64,000 bases of DNA from Ptiloglossa arizonensis (GCF_051014685.1 NC_135061.1:868001-932000); one strand, 5' to 3'; shown: positions 11,281 to 22,532, counted from the stretch's first letter. Notes: generated by a model not told the origin, from the sequence alone. Made by a program: numbers and translations.

Positions 11281-12040
11281 TTTTGCGAACGAGGGGAACC
11301 ACGAGCCACAGTTACAAATTCTGCGTCTCGATCAATGTTCTTTTAACGAGGGAACCACGAGGCACTGTTACAAATTCTGGGTCTCGATCAATGTTCTTTT
11401 AACGAGGGAAACACGAGGCACTGTTACAAATTCTGGGTCTCGATGAACGTTCTTTTAACGAGGGAATCACGAGGCACAGTTACAAATTCTGGGTCTCGAT
11501 GAACGTTCTTTTAACGAGGAAACCGCGAGGCACACTTCGAAACGACGCGTCTCGATGAACGTTCTTTTAACGAGGGAACCACGAGGCACACTTCGAAACG
11601 ACGCGTCTCGATCAACGTTCTTTTAACGAGGGAACCACGAGGCACACTTCGAAACGACGCGTCTCGATCAACGTTCTTTTAACGAGGGAACCGCGAGGCA
11701 CAGTTACAAATTCTGGGTCTCGATGAACGTTCTTTTAACGAGGGAACCACGAGGAACACTTCGAAATGACGCGTCTCGATCAACGTTCTTTTAACGAGGG
11801 AACCACGAGGCACACTTCGAAACGACGCGTTTCGATCAATGTTCTTTTAACGAGGGAACCACGAGGCACAGTTACAAATTCTGCGTCTCGATGAACGTTC
11901 TTTTAACGAGGGAACCACGAGGAACACTTCGAAATGACGCGTCTCGATCAACGTTCTTTTAACGAGGGAACCACGAGGCACACTTCGAAATGACGCGTCT
12001 CGATCAATGTTCTTTTAACGAGGGAACCACGAGGTATCGA
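11281..12040. repeat. 56-bp minisatellite, about 13 copies, two variant classes
   Basis: gttcttttaacgaggg recurs exactly every 56 bp (11337, 11393, 11449, 11505, 11561, 11617, 11673, 11729 and so on to 12009). Half of each unit exists in two forms: type A (gttacaaattctgggtctcg) and type B (cttcgaaacgacgcgtctcg). The order from 11281 is A A A A B B B A B B A B B, and the last six units form two A-B-B trimers of 168 bp whose first B shares the same variant (gaggaacacttcgaaatgac). The array ends abruptly at ccacgaggtatcg. Confidence 0.95.
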
Positions 12041-13002
12041 TTAATCTTGAAACGTACTTTGGGTACTTCTTCGACCCGTCTCGTTGTAACGATATATTAT
12101 TCTTTTTATAATTATGGCTATTGTAACGCACGCAACTCTTTTATCGTATTGCGAAGTTTCGTACAAGTTTCATCGTTCGATATATTTTTTACCGGAAGAC
12201 CTTGAGCGATAGTCGACTATACACTTGGGCATTTTTAGCATTTGCTGTAGACTCGAGGGAACTGGAATTTATTCCGTTATCTCCATATTTTATAAAAGAA
12301 CAAACAAATGTAAATGTTCGAAGATAGGTAACAGGTTCGAAGGTAGCGTATCTTCCCTGTTCCTTGCACTGCAAAAATTAATACGAATCGTTGCCGTAAA
12401 ATTCATTCTACGCGATATAGTATTTGAAGATCCATAAAACGAAACTGTTCACTCGGTGAAGAGAAAGTACAGATTTCCATGAAATAATATTTGAACGGAA
12501 ATTTCCGGAAAATTGGCGAGATCGTTGATACGATTCCTCTTTGCGAGATTGTCCATGTTTATAAACGTCTATCGAGATTAAAACAAACGCGACGAAGAAC
12601 AGATGCGAGGTCTGCGCGTACTACGCTCGAGGCATACCCGAGAAGACTTCATGGACGCACAAATTCTCCAATCTTTCCGAGAAACCCTCCATTATTAATA
12701 CTCGACAAGCTCTCGGGGCAAACTTGTCGGAGTTGCTCCGCTTTTCGACGATTTCCCGGGACACGTCCACGAATCGCCGAATCGAAGCCGAACGAAGGTT
12801 ATCGATCTCCTTCGAATTGTCGGATGGTAAGCAGAGTCGATGAGCTGTACGAGAGTTTGTTTTTACGAGTGCTCGTTTCGTTTTCGTCGCCGGGACGAAA
12901 GTTTCCAACCGTTCGAGCAAATTTCCTCGCGCGTAATTCGCGGCTACCTCTCCTCTAGGGATACAGAAGAACGAACCGAAAATGAAACGGTAATTAGAAG
13001 CA
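12041..13002. other. Unique spacer
   Basis: A 155-aa plus-strand frame (12491-12958) and a 99-aa minus-strand frame overlap at 12620-12920 without recognisable domains. No repeat was matched before the MITE at 13003. Confidence 0.4.
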
Positions 13003-13144
13003 TTGGGTTGTTCGGAAAGTCGTTTCGTTTTCCAAAATGGAGAATATATAATTCGATCAAATGTTTGTGTGCTCTATAAAAAATCGTGTTTCATTTTCAC
13101 CAAAGAAAAAAAAAAAAACGAAATGACTTTCCGAACAAGCCAAT
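13003..13144 (+). mobile_element. MITE-1 copy 4, near-consensus
   Basis: The left end is ttgggttgttcggaaagtcg and the right end is gactttccgaacaagccaa, followed by TA. The interior is tccaaaatggagaatatata, then a tgttcatttt-type stretch, then an A-run of about 13. It is among the best-preserved copies and a good reference for the family. Confidence 0.9.
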
Positions 13145-14529
13145 AGTTTCGGGTACTTCGTTTTTAAAAATTTCACGGCTCGATCAAGGGCGAAATCAAA
13201 TTTAACCAGCACCCACCGATCTTGTATTAGCGTGTTTATCGAGCGTTGGACGAGGCTGTTCAAGAATTGCCGAAAAGTCGCAAAGGGTAGCGATTTCACG
13301 TATTGCTAAAGAATGGTGACTTTGCTCTTAAAGGATCTAGCCACGAAATGGGATAGGTGAAGGTAGCTTCTACCGAGACGACTGTAAGAAACCACACGGC
13401 ACTTACCCTAGAACCTCTGAAACGTAGAAACTTCTCCGGAGAAGGAGAAACTTTCCAACAAACAGCTTAAAAGAAATAGAGGATCGCTTACGTAAATGGT
13501 TCTGTTGATCGGCAAGGTATCCGAAGTACTACGAAAAGCTCCAACACGTTGCATAAATATATCGATAAATATATCGCTACGTTGTATCGATAGTATATCC
13601 GAGATACCTGATCATTTTCACGAATTATTCAGAACGATAAAGAAAAAAGAGCAAATAACGTAATACGAATACCTTTTGGGATAAACCATCGTCGTCCCGA
13701 TCGAGGAATGTTCACAAGTATTTACTCGTTGCGAATTATATTCCGAATACATTTGTATTCGTTTAACGAGAACCTGTCGTAACGGTTCCAAGAAGATGGA
13801 AAGCGTTACAGAGTAAATTACTCATCCGTTGTCGTCCATTTCGAACCTAAATAGCTAGCGATGTTGTTACTTTAAGAAGTAACCGATAAAAAGTTTCCTC
13901 TCTCTGACACTTGGTCGTCTGCCGACCAATTCCATCTAATAACTCGAGTGTCAATTCTTTCATGGGTTAATTACAATATCGATTGTAAATCGAGCATTTA
14001 TTCCCGAACGTTATTATTGCGAAAAGAATCGATTCGGTCGAATCGAATGTTAAAAGATTGTAGGTAAATTAAATCCCTCGACACTATTTATCTTGCCGTT
14101 ACGGAGTTGTTCCGATCGCGTCGTATCGTTCAATTGAACGAATAAAACGAAAAGAGTTTTCAGTGATTCTTTTTCGTTCGGCGTGCCTATTACGTTGGAA
14201 ATAGTATTTAATGATTGGAGCCAACGGTTTCCGTTACAAGTGGAACAAATTAAATGCGTCGAAATTCGTTGTTTTGAATTCTTTCGGCGGGAAAGTAAGA
14301 AACGCGGTTTGGAAATTCGAAATGTTTGAAAATTGTTCGGGGAAAGTATATTTTCAACTCGATCTCGGCGCGTTTTCATCTTTCGAGCAAGGGAACTGAA
14401 ACGTACCTTTCGTCTCGAAACGTTCCCGACCGTCTCGAGTAATACTTTTACCGCGAATCCGCTCGATCTCGATTAGCCCCCATTCGAGGCGCTACAACCA
14501 AACACGTTTCGCTCTCAATTGCCAGCGAT
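13145..14529. other. Unique spacer
   Basis: This includes atcgataaatatatcgctac-like short direct repeats near 13555-13590. A 109-aa minus-strand frame (14379-14050) shows no family signature. Nothing else was recognised. Confidence 0.35.
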
Positions 14530-14780
14530 CGCTGCAGCTGCACGTGAATATCAGCGTCAGAGCGTCAATAGACACAGCAGCAGTAGCTGCAACCCCGACT
14601 CGACCACGCGACGCCTTATTATGTAAATTTAATGACGTCGTCGATTCGATGCACGCGCGCCCGCGCGCCCGCCCGCCCGCTCGCTCGTTCCCATGGACGC
14701 CGCGATCGCGCATGCGCGAGACACGGTCTTCAACTATCCACGGGGAACACCCGATAAAGCGCGCGACGTTTCAAAACGCT
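14530..14780. promoter_or_regulatory. CpG island-like cluster of transcription-factor motifs
   Basis: Within about 250 bp there is a CACGTG E-box (about 14540), a TGACGTCG CRE-like site (about 14632), a run of alternating cgcgcccgcgcgcccgcccg (about 14655-14680) and the palindrome gcgcatgcgc (14708-14717), which equals the NRF-1/Ewg consensus core. The surrounding DNA is much less G+C-rich. This could be an enhancer or the promoter of an unrecognised transcript; no adjacent coding exon is evident. Confidence 0.35.
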
Positions 14781-15160
14781 AGTACGATCAATGCTACCAA
14801 ATGCACGATAAATGCTACTACGTTGATATTTGTATCGATGCACATACGCCCAACGTATTCTTGTGTCCTTCCAGCACGAATAGAACCGGAAGTGAAAAAC
14901 ATTTATTGTTTTTTCTTTTTTCAATAATTCAACGCCACCCACTCGTTGGTTCGTACGCACTGAGCAGGTTACGTTTCTTTCGAGAGATTAAAAACGTACG
15001 ATTTCTCTTCCCCGTCGGACTCAAAGACGCGTGTAAATATTGAGACGAAACGGGGACGAATGTATACGAATGGCGAAGATGCTCCACGGAAGTTTAAAAA
15101 ACAAGTGTAGGTAAATCGAGGTCGAGAGAAACGAGAACGTTTTTCGTCGAGATACCGGTG
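14781..15160. other. Unique spacer
   Basis: No open frame with recognisable content; only short frames of 76-80 aa on opposite strands. Confidence 0.3.
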
Positions 15161-15330
15161 AACAATCGTGGATATTACGGGGTAATGTTATTTAAAATTT
15201 AATTTTCCAGTTTGAGATTCGTCGTACGCGCTTTTTTACCACGGCAACAATCGCGGAGAAATATTACGTGGTAATGTTATTCGAAGTTTAATTTTCAGTT
15301 TTGAGATTCGTCGCAGACGCTTTTTTCCCG
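15161..15330. repeat. Tandem duplication, 89-bp unit, two copies
   Basis: tattacggggtaatgttatt at 15173 recurs as tattacgtggtaatgttatt at 15262. Both are followed by a taattttc segment and tgagattcgtcg, with cgcttttttaccacgg versus cgcttttttcccgg closing the units. Confidence 0.8.
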
Positions 15331-15804
15331 GCAATATGGGTCAATTTGGTCGAAAAATTCTACTTTTCGAAATTTTCGTGAGGGTCTCGTGCCCGGTGCA
15401 CGAATCGGGTATCAGATTCCGGGGGACGAATCGAATGTCAGAAACGAAAGAAGGTTATTGTATATTTAGTACCGCGAGATATTCCATGAATATTTAATTC
15501 GAATATTTCAAGCAGATTGCACTATATTTGAGCGAGTGCTCGTTCGACTGTTTCGGTCCGTTTGAAATTTATATCCTACCTGTACATTTTTCATTGTCCT
15601 GTATAAGACATCTAGCAAAGGAACTGTCGCGTCCTATTAAAAAGAATAGGAAGTAACTCGGCACTTTCTACGTCTTAAAATTTCACTTGCGATCGGATCG
15701 ATGTCTATTCGAGAATCACTTGGAACACAGAAAAGCAATTATCGAATATGTACTTCTTTCTCATCCGACGGCCCTTGTCAATATCTTGTCAAAATAGAGA
15801 AACA
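15331..15804. other. Unique spacer
   Basis: No gene or repeat recognised. Confidence 0.3.
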
Positions 15805-15932
15805 TTGAGTTGTTCGTAAAGTAATTTCGTTTTCCAAAACGGAGAATATAATTCAATAAAATTTAGACGCTCTAAAAAAATCGTGTTTCATTTTCACCAA
15901 AAAAAAAAGAAAAAGAAACGAAACGACCCAAT
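15805..15932 (+). mobile_element. MITE-1 copy 5, right end partly deleted
   Basis: The left end is ttgagttgttcgtaaagtaa. The interior matches the family (tccaaaacggagaatataat, cgtgtttcattttcacc). The right terminal repeat reads gaaacgaaacgacccaa, so the tgactttccgaac portion is lost. Confidence 0.8.
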
Positions 15933-16776
15933 AGGTTCGCTGGTGGTCTAAACCGAAAACAAAGAGTAACGGGAGTCGAACTTTTCACTAGCATCACTCT
16001 CGTTGGTAATACCGTAAAATAACAAACACGTGGACAAATTATCCAGTATTTCTTTAACGCTTTGTTCGAACGAACATCGCGTAGATTCTCGAAACCGGGG
16101 TGTCGGTTAACGCGTTTAGATCGGTTCGCGGGTGACGAATTTTCGCGAGAAGGATTGAAAAATCTCCGTGAATCGAGTACGGTGGTATTTTTGTCGAAAT
16201 TGTGGTAAAAAGTTCGGTTTACGTCACGAGTCGTTGAAACAGGAGCGTTGTTCGTCTCCTGGTTGAACGGAAGTCTCTCCCTCGTCGTAGCGTTTTTAAG
16301 CCGGTGAAAGTGTTGCTCCGCGAGAATCGACCCGCGCTCGAAATAGAGAGGAGGCTTTTATCACGCGAACGGAGCAGGCCGATCGCTGGATAAGCCGAGA
16401 TTTCGTGGTGGTAATCGATACAACGCGCGGTCTTAGAGAGCCCCGGCGCATGAATTTACACGGGGATAAATTTAGCGTATAGCGATTTGCATGCGCCGCG
16501 GTGATAAGTGACGCTGGAAAATGCACGGACCTCCTACGCGATGTGTCGTTCTCTTCTTAATTGCCACCACGGTACTTGAAAACTTTCGCGCTTTTACACC
16601 GTGGCACACTATACGGGGTGAGACGTTTAAACCCTGCCGGTTGAATTTCAATCCAAACTGTACGTTCTTTTCACGGAACGCGTTGTACTCGTTTCGAACG
16701 AATGTTCCTTGGTATCTAGAGGAGGACACCATGCGATCATTATTTTCCCATTTTGCTTCTTTGTCGAGACAAAGAA
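15933..16776. other. Unique spacer
   Basis: Between 16296 and 16859 small frames on both strands (76-112 aa) overlap. None has a recognisable domain. No convincing regulatory arrangement was seen. Confidence 0.35.
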
Positions 16777-17066
16777 ACTTTTCCTGCCCAAGTTACAAAA
16801 TTACAATTCCTAACCAAAGTTCAAGCGCAACGTTTGACTTAATTTTTCTTCCAATTTGAAACCTACCGTGTACAGTGCAAATATCAACGATTCGTTACAA
16901 TAAATACACGCGGAGACTCAATTACCACACCGAATATTCTCGTTTCCTCGAATCGAACGATAAGATTCGATCGTTTGGAATACTTTACGCGTCCTAAGTG
17001 TATTTTCGTAAACCTGTTTAATATTTCGTAAAATTGAACGTACAGAGACAGTACAGAAAGACCTTG
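16777..17066. repeat. Segmental direct repeat R-C, copy 1
   Basis: About 290 bp are repeated at 17805-18048 with clear but imperfect identity. Shared landmarks are ttaatttttcttccaatttg, cgaatcgaacgataagattc and acgtacagagacagtacaga. This copy has about 30 extra bases near 17000-17030. It is a non-coding direct duplication of unknown origin, about 1 kb apart. Confidence 0.8.
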
Positions 17067-17265
17067 CTCGGACTTTTTTAAACGTAATTTGCGACACTCG
17101 ATCACGCGAATCACCGACGAACCTAGAGGAAAAAATCGTTAAGGTGTACGGGGTCAAGCTGAACGATCATCGAGATACCGTTTAATTTAACGTAAGCGAT
17201 GCGAACATTGTTGCACGGTGTAATTAATGCGAGCAGGTAAGCGATCCACCGATGAGATTAATAAT

Positions 17266-17435
17266 AAATTGCTAGATAAGAAATGGCGCTATTTGGTTCG
17301 TTGTTTCATTCTTCAACGTGTGTGAAATTTCATGTAGATCCGTCCAATCGTTCGTATATTTACACTTGTTTAAAATTTAAGCGTCATAGTATTTATTTTC
17401 GCAATGCAAAAACGATAAAACTTACAATACATGTG
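17266..17435 (+). mobile_element. MITE-2 degraded copy
   Basis: gataagaaatggcgctattt at 17275, then a cattcttcaacgtgtgtgaaa stretch, catgtagatccgtccaatcg and cgtatatttacacttgttt follow the same order as the fuller copies at 19299 and 46242. Both terminal repeats are eroded (ttgctagataag on the left, aaaacttacaat on the right). Confidence 0.7.
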
Positions 17436-17491
17436 TTTTTATCGAAGAACATCTCGGTTATTCATTTTTGACCCCAAATAAATCCATATCA

Positions 17492-17563
17492 CTTATTTGC
17501 GAAAATTGTACGAAATCACCCCCTGGGAATTTTTTCAAAATTTAAACTTTTCCGAAACTGAAT
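17492..17563. repeat. Arm of a 72-bp inverted repeat (partner 19605-19676)
   Basis: cttatttgcgaaaattgtac through ccgaaactgaat is the reverse complement of 19605-19676, with about five differences by eye over 72 bp. A separate short segment (ggtaaaactcgtcgagattc, about 17600) recurs in direct orientation at about 19870, so the relationship between the two regions is mixed. Confidence 0.8.
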
Positions 17564-17804
17564 TATTTACTCAACAGTAATAACGGGAGAGACTTCCGGT
17601 AAAACTCGTCGAGATTCCGACGAGATCGATAAGTAAATAATAATTCTTCAAACAGCATAATCGACTCGCACTATAAATGGGCCACTCTGTATACCGAATA
17701 CTAATAGCACGATTTATAGCGCCAAAATCTACCAAAATTCGAACACCGTTTCCACGGAAGAAATTTAATTTTCTTTCGTCAACGACTTTTCAATTTTCTA
17801 CCCG

Positions 17805-18048
17805 AGTTTCAAAATTACAATTCCTGACCAAAGTTCCCTAATTTTGTCCTAATTTTTCTTCCAATTTGAAACGTTCCGTACATTGCAAATATCAATGATT
17901 CCTAACGATAAATACACGTAGCGACTCAATTACCACATCGAATATTTTCATTTCCTCGAATCGAACGATCAGATTCGATCGTTTAGAATACTTTACCTGT
18001 ATATTATTTTGTAAAATTCAACGTACAGAGACAGTACAGAAAGGGTAA
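17805..18048. repeat. Segmental direct repeat R-C, copy 2
   Basis: Shorter partner of 16777-17066; it lacks the internal stretch around gcgtcctaagtgtattttcg. It ends at acgtacagagacagtacaga, like copy 1. Confidence 0.8.
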
Positions 18049-18477
18049 AATCTTGTTCTCAACGTACAAACGCTGTTGGTTTACTTTAATTTTCATTAGA
18101 AAACGTTCTCAGGTAACATTCTCAGTACCATTCGAGTATTTAACGAACGTTTCGTTCGACACGCGTGTACGTTCAGATCTGTTACAACAAGCCCAACCCT
18201 TTGCGAATAATTTCATTCTTTTTCGTAAGATTGGTACCTGTCGGACGAAAGGAACGTTCGTAGGAAACCTTCTCCGGCGCTTTCGTGCTCCAAATTCACC
18301 AGCGGAGTCATACTCGCATTTTACGATTCACCGTGTGCATTTAAAACCTACCCTGTCATCGCAACCTAGTTGGCGTTCTCTCCAAGATTACGTACGTAGT
18401 CGAGCTCGAGAAACGGGCCGATAAGAAACGCGGTAATTTACGATTTTATTACCAAAGAGTCTCTACACTCTTTTTTT

Positions 18478-18480
<3 letters not shown>
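18049..18480. other. Unique spacer
   Basis: A 123-aa plus-strand frame (18053-18424) has no recognisable family and no clear splice context. Nothing else was seen. Confidence 0.3.

Positions 18481-18536
<56 letters not shown>
18481..18536. repeat. (CT)n microsatellite, about 27 repeats
   Basis: An uninterrupted tc run of about 55 bases. On the minus strand it is a GA run inside an otherwise meaningless 135-aa open frame. Confidence 0.95.
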
Positions 18537-18538
<2 letters not shown>

Positions 18539-19298
18539 GATCTTGTTTCGCGTTTATTCTTTTTTTTCGTTTCGCGCGAAATTTGTGGCTCGTCGACAAG
18601 CCGGATAAGAAGCGGTTTCGTCCACGCGATCGAAATCGTCGGTGAATTTTTTCACGCGGATCGGTATTTCTTGGTTCGACGCATGAAAAATTTCCACGCG
18701 TCACGATTTGGGAAACGTCAGCGTGACAAATACGCCCGGCGTGATAATGCAGTCGCGTGACACCACCTTCTTGCCACACCGGAGGGATGTTTTCTTCTTC
18801 GTCCTGTTCCTTCTTTTTTTTTTCTTTTCCATTAGCCCGGGGCAATCAATTTCAGTCGAAAAATTCCCCGGTTTTATTATTTCGAGGCGCGGCATCACCT
18901 TTCTTACGCTTAGCAATTTTCCACGCCTCTGGTGGCGCGATTCGATCGGTTTTCAAACACTTGGAGCGACGTGGATATTATTTTGAAATATCGAGAAACG
19001 GCCGGGTATAGACGCTCTTTGCCGATTGGAGGACTCTGGACACCGCGCGCGATCAAACAAGTCCGAGAAAAAAATTGCTCAACGACACGTCGAAATTACC
19101 TATCGTCGACGAACCGTCTAATAGGGCGCGAAATAACAAATGTTTATTTTTCCAACGATCGACTCGATTGTTGGATTTACAGTTGCCCGAGATTTTTTCA
19201 CAACGAGACGTAACAGACGCAAGAGTCGACTCTCGATCGAGATTTTTCACGAACATTGCAAATAATACGAAAACAGATCGATACACGAGTAACGATAA
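18537..19298. other. Spacer with a possible faint MITE-2 relic
   Basis: Around 19068-19215, segments such as ttgctcaacgacacgtcg, gtttatttttccaacgatcg and tttacagttgcccg echo the order of MITE-2, but they are too diverged to call. The rest is unique, with overlapping frames on both strands. Confidence 0.3.
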
Positions 19299-19498
19299 CA
19301 GGTTGCTCGATAAGTTCGACAAGAAATAGAGCTAGTAGGTTCACGGTTTTATTTTTCCAAAGATGTTACTACCGTTCGATGTACGTGTGCGAAGTTTCAC
19401 GTAAATCTCGTTCGTATATTTACAGTTGTTCAAAGTTCGAGCGTCACGGTGATTTTTTCACAATGGAAAAACCCCGAAAACTTATCGAACAACCTGGT
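19299..19498 (+). mobile_element. MITE-2 copy, essentially full length (about 200 bp)
   Basis: The left end is caggttgctcgataagttcg and the right end is aaaacttatcgaacaacctg, so the termini are inverted repeats of roughly 20 bp; TA lies next to the right end. The interior order is tttatttttccaaagatg, cgaagtttcacgtaaatctcg, cgtatatttacagttgttca, then cacaatggaaaaaccc. The terminal style is that of the Tc1/mariner superfamily. There is no transposase. Confidence 0.8.
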
Positions 19499-19604
19499 AT
19501 TTTCCAACGCAAACTCGAAAGTGAAAGAATATCTGTTTCTGGTTCATTTTTATCGACAATTCGAGTACACTTTGTGACGTTGACTGTTAAAAATGTGGCG
19601 CAGG

Positions 19605-19676
19605 ATTCAGTTTCGGGAAAGTTCAAATTTTGAAAAAAATCCCAGGGGGTGATTTCGTAGGATTTTCGCAAATAAG
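19605..19676. repeat. Arm of a 72-bp inverted repeat (partner 17492-17563)
   Basis: attcagtttcgggaaagttc through gattttcgcaaataag pairs with 17492-17563 in inverted orientation, about 2.1 kb away. Confidence 0.8.
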
Positions 19677-20084
19677 TGAAAAAACGCGGGAAAAATGTCC
19701 CGCGAAATCCGAGCAACGATTCGCGAAAGTCGAATACAGACGACGATTGGACGTGAACGAGTCGCAGAACACGATCCATCGAGAAAAAGTTTCGGTTCGC
19801 GATCGCGCTCGGTACGTCGTCGATCGGCATTTCGTCACGTTCGATTTCTACGTGGAACGATCGTCGCGGGTAAAACTCGTCGAGATTCCTAGGAGATCGA
19901 ACGACGAGGTACGAGAAGAAAGAAATCGTACGTCCGAAAGAAATCGGCGCGTAAACGTCGGTAGAAAATCGTGGATGTTCGATCGAGCGTACCGGTGTCT
20001 CTTCTCTTTCGTTCGTTTCGCGACGTTTCGAAAGAAAAACTGCCACGCGAGAAGAAGAAGAACCAATTGAAGAATACCACCCAC

Positions 20085-20190
20085 CTCGACCACCACCGTA
20101 GCAGTACGTGTACTCGTTATAGTCCATGGACGGCCTCTTGAGTAATCCCTCGCTAGGCACTAGGTCCAACAACGCCGTAGGATCGCACAT
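20085..20190 (-). CDS. Candidate first coding exon of an unrecognised gene
   Basis: Read on the minus strand, an ATG at 20190-20188 opens a frame for 35 complete codons plus one base, beginning MCDPTALLDLVPSEG and ending in a tyrosine- and glycine-rich stretch. An in-frame TGA lies 18 nt upstream, so this is the first possible Met. At 20085/20084 the sequence reads gag|gtgggt, a good splice donor (phase 1). The base at -3 of the ATG is T, a weak initiation context. The frame formally stays open to 19444, but it then runs into a MITE-2 copy, so the tail is taken as intron. CpG-rich DNA for about 2 kb on the 5' side fits a promoter and 5' UTR. I do not recognise the protein; a short N-terminal leader followed by a long intron is common for isoform-specific first exons of regulatory genes, but that is inference. 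No downstream exon was found in 1-20084. It could also be a chance open frame. Confidence 0.4.
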
Positions 20191-22200
20191 TGAAACGCAC
20201 TTCGATCACCTCGTTCGTCATCGACGGTACGACATACTGTGTGTATCACCCCTCGCTCTTCGCGATTCTTTCTCTCTCGCGATCGAAATCACTCCGCGAC
20301 GTAACGTACAACGAAAGCGAAATTTTCCACGGCGAGCAGGCGCCGTACCGAAACACCGAACACCGTGTGTTTCGCGTACAAACGATCCTTCCGGTTTTGA
20401 GACTTCAAAGGGATCGCGACGTCGATGGATGGCGTCGTCCACGTACGACAAAGCACACACGAAACTCTCCCACGAATCCCAAATTAAACTTCGTCGCGTG
20501 TTCGCGCGAAATATACGACGAACCGTGGAAAGTTGCTGGAATTGGCCCCGCGTCTCGTAACACCTGTACAGAGAGCGCGAACCTTGTCGAGGGAGAACAG
20601 AAAAAAAGAAAGAAATGCCTTCTTGCGTCGTTGAAAAGTCACCGGTCTCTCGTTAGTTGAAACTCTCCACCGGAACGATTCGGTTCTACGTTCGGGTCGT
20701 CGTAAATACGGTAAAGTTCCTTCCGGTTCGAACAACGACGAATATCCAGTGAATTTGCATGGATCGCGCGCCGGTTGGCCACGCGCGCTGGATTTGCACG
20801 TAAACAGAACGCCGCGTCGACGTACACCGCTGGAACTGTAACTTTTTCCGCTTCTCGGGCGCAGCGTTTCTCGTGTACGATGGATCGAAACGTACGCAGA
20901 GACCGCACGAGTGTACTCGCTCCCGTGTGTGTACCTAGACACGTGCACAACGGTTGTCCACCAGTTACGATTTAACGGCGATTTGTCCTCGGGTAAATTT
21001 CGATGCCGCGTTATCCGCGATAAGGTTCGAATAATCCTCCAGCAGGGAAAGTTCAGTTGATCGATAGGCACGGTACGTCCCTCGCGTCCAGATTTCTGTC
21101 CATCGTTCCCCGGAGGATTCCAAAGCGTCGCGTACGCCGGTACGTCCACCTGTCCCGATCACCACGGACCGTTATCACTCACAACACTGTTATCCCAGCG
21201 GTGCACGGTGAGAACTATCGCGCCACGATTTTCGATCACCCTCGGGGGCATCGAGATTCACCGCGTACATTCACTCGATACTTTTCCAAGCGGACGACGA
21301 TCGTCGAGAGCGCGTGTTATCCCTCGACGCGCGTGGATGGATCGATCGATAGAACGAACGATAGAATCGTTGGAAATCGATTGGTCGTTCGTAACGGGAG
21401 TCGCACGGGGATCGTCCGGTTTCGAAATCGTAGCGAAGCTCCCTCGTGAGGCGTCACGCGTCGACTCGGGAACGTACCGCACGCTTGCGCGGTCACTGAC
21501 AGACTGAGGATACAGGGCCAGCCGATGACTCCCGACACTGTGGCGGATGGAGCCGAAAGAAGAGTGGGGGGTAAACGAGCGGGCAGGGAGATCTTTCGGG
21601 GAAGGGGTGGCTCGCGTAAGACCGTTCGGGGGCGTACGGTGAACGTTACGGTGGGGGAGAGGGAGAGGGAAAGGGAGAGGGGAGGACACCAGCCGGTCCT
21701 CGGCGATCGCGGCAACCACTACTTCGCTGATGCTGCACTGGATAACATCGGGAGACGTTTTCGCTCCCTCCGGTCGCCTCGTGTCGCTTTATTCGTTTCT
21801 CGCGCCTCGTTTTATTCACGCGTCACGGAGCCGTAGTCTTTTTGCTCGAGCATCGAACGACTTCGACGCGCGATCAGGGCGTATCGTGGACGAAACCGCG
21901 CGTCCGGTGAAAGTCGAAAAGGTGCGCGCGCCACGGACTTTTCGTTGTCGAGATATTGCTGCGCGATCTTTGAGACGGAAGAAGAAACCATCTCTCCGCT
22001 TGTTCCTTTTCTTTACCGCCCCTTTTGTTCTCGTCTCGGTCGGTTCTCACCGAGGAAACACGACCACCGTTGTTTTCGTAAGAATAAATTTTATCACCGA
22101 CCAGTTCTCAAAACGGAACGCTACGGTCGTAGTTCGAGAAACGCCTACGCGAACACGGTCCCGATAAATCGACTCCTGTGAAGCTTTCGTCTTCGTACGT
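20191..22200 (-). promoter_or_regulatory. CpG-rich presumptive promoter/5' UTR region
   Basis: About 2 kb dense in CpG lies immediately 5' of the candidate minus-strand exon. Near 21494-21508 the minus strand has two overlapping initiator-like motifs (ctcagtctg and gtcagtgac), giving possible start sites about 1.3 kb upstream of the ATG. At 21650-21690 a purine tract (gggagagggagagggaaagg) offers GAGA-type sites. Open frames here (up to 221 aa, minus, 21149-20484) overlap frames on the other strand and have no domains. The exact start site cannot be fixed from sequence alone. Confidence 0.35.
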
Positions 22201-22532
22201 GACGCGCCTCCTGTGAAATTTCAGCATTGAAAATAAGCGGCGTTTAATTATAGGATAATCATCGACCGCTTTTGTTTTCGTTACTCTTCTCGTTTTAACG
22301 CGTAACGTGTAGCGACGAAACCGTTTTTGTTAAATGAACTAACGTCGGACGGTGAGTTTTCGAGGTCTCTTCGTCGAAATCGGAGTTTCTTTTCGGTGAA
22401 AATAATGTTGTTAAGAAATTCACGAAAGACGAATTTCGTTACACGTTAAAAAAAATACAAGACAGGGTAGAATTCGATACGTTTCACCACCGTTTCTACC
22501 AGCTACGGGGAAATGACGTTTTATCGACGTAC

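Noticed and set aside
12491..12958. 155-aa plus-strand frame
   Set aside because: No domain, an overlapping open frame on the other strand, and no splice or promoter context.
19444..20084. Extension of the candidate exon to a 248-aa protein
   Set aside because: The last part of the frame is MITE-2 sequence and the composition changes after the splice donor at 20085/20084.
20484..21149. 221-aa minus-strand open frame
   Set aside because: It lies in CpG-rich presumptive promoter DNA, competes with open frames on the other strand, and has no recognisable domain.
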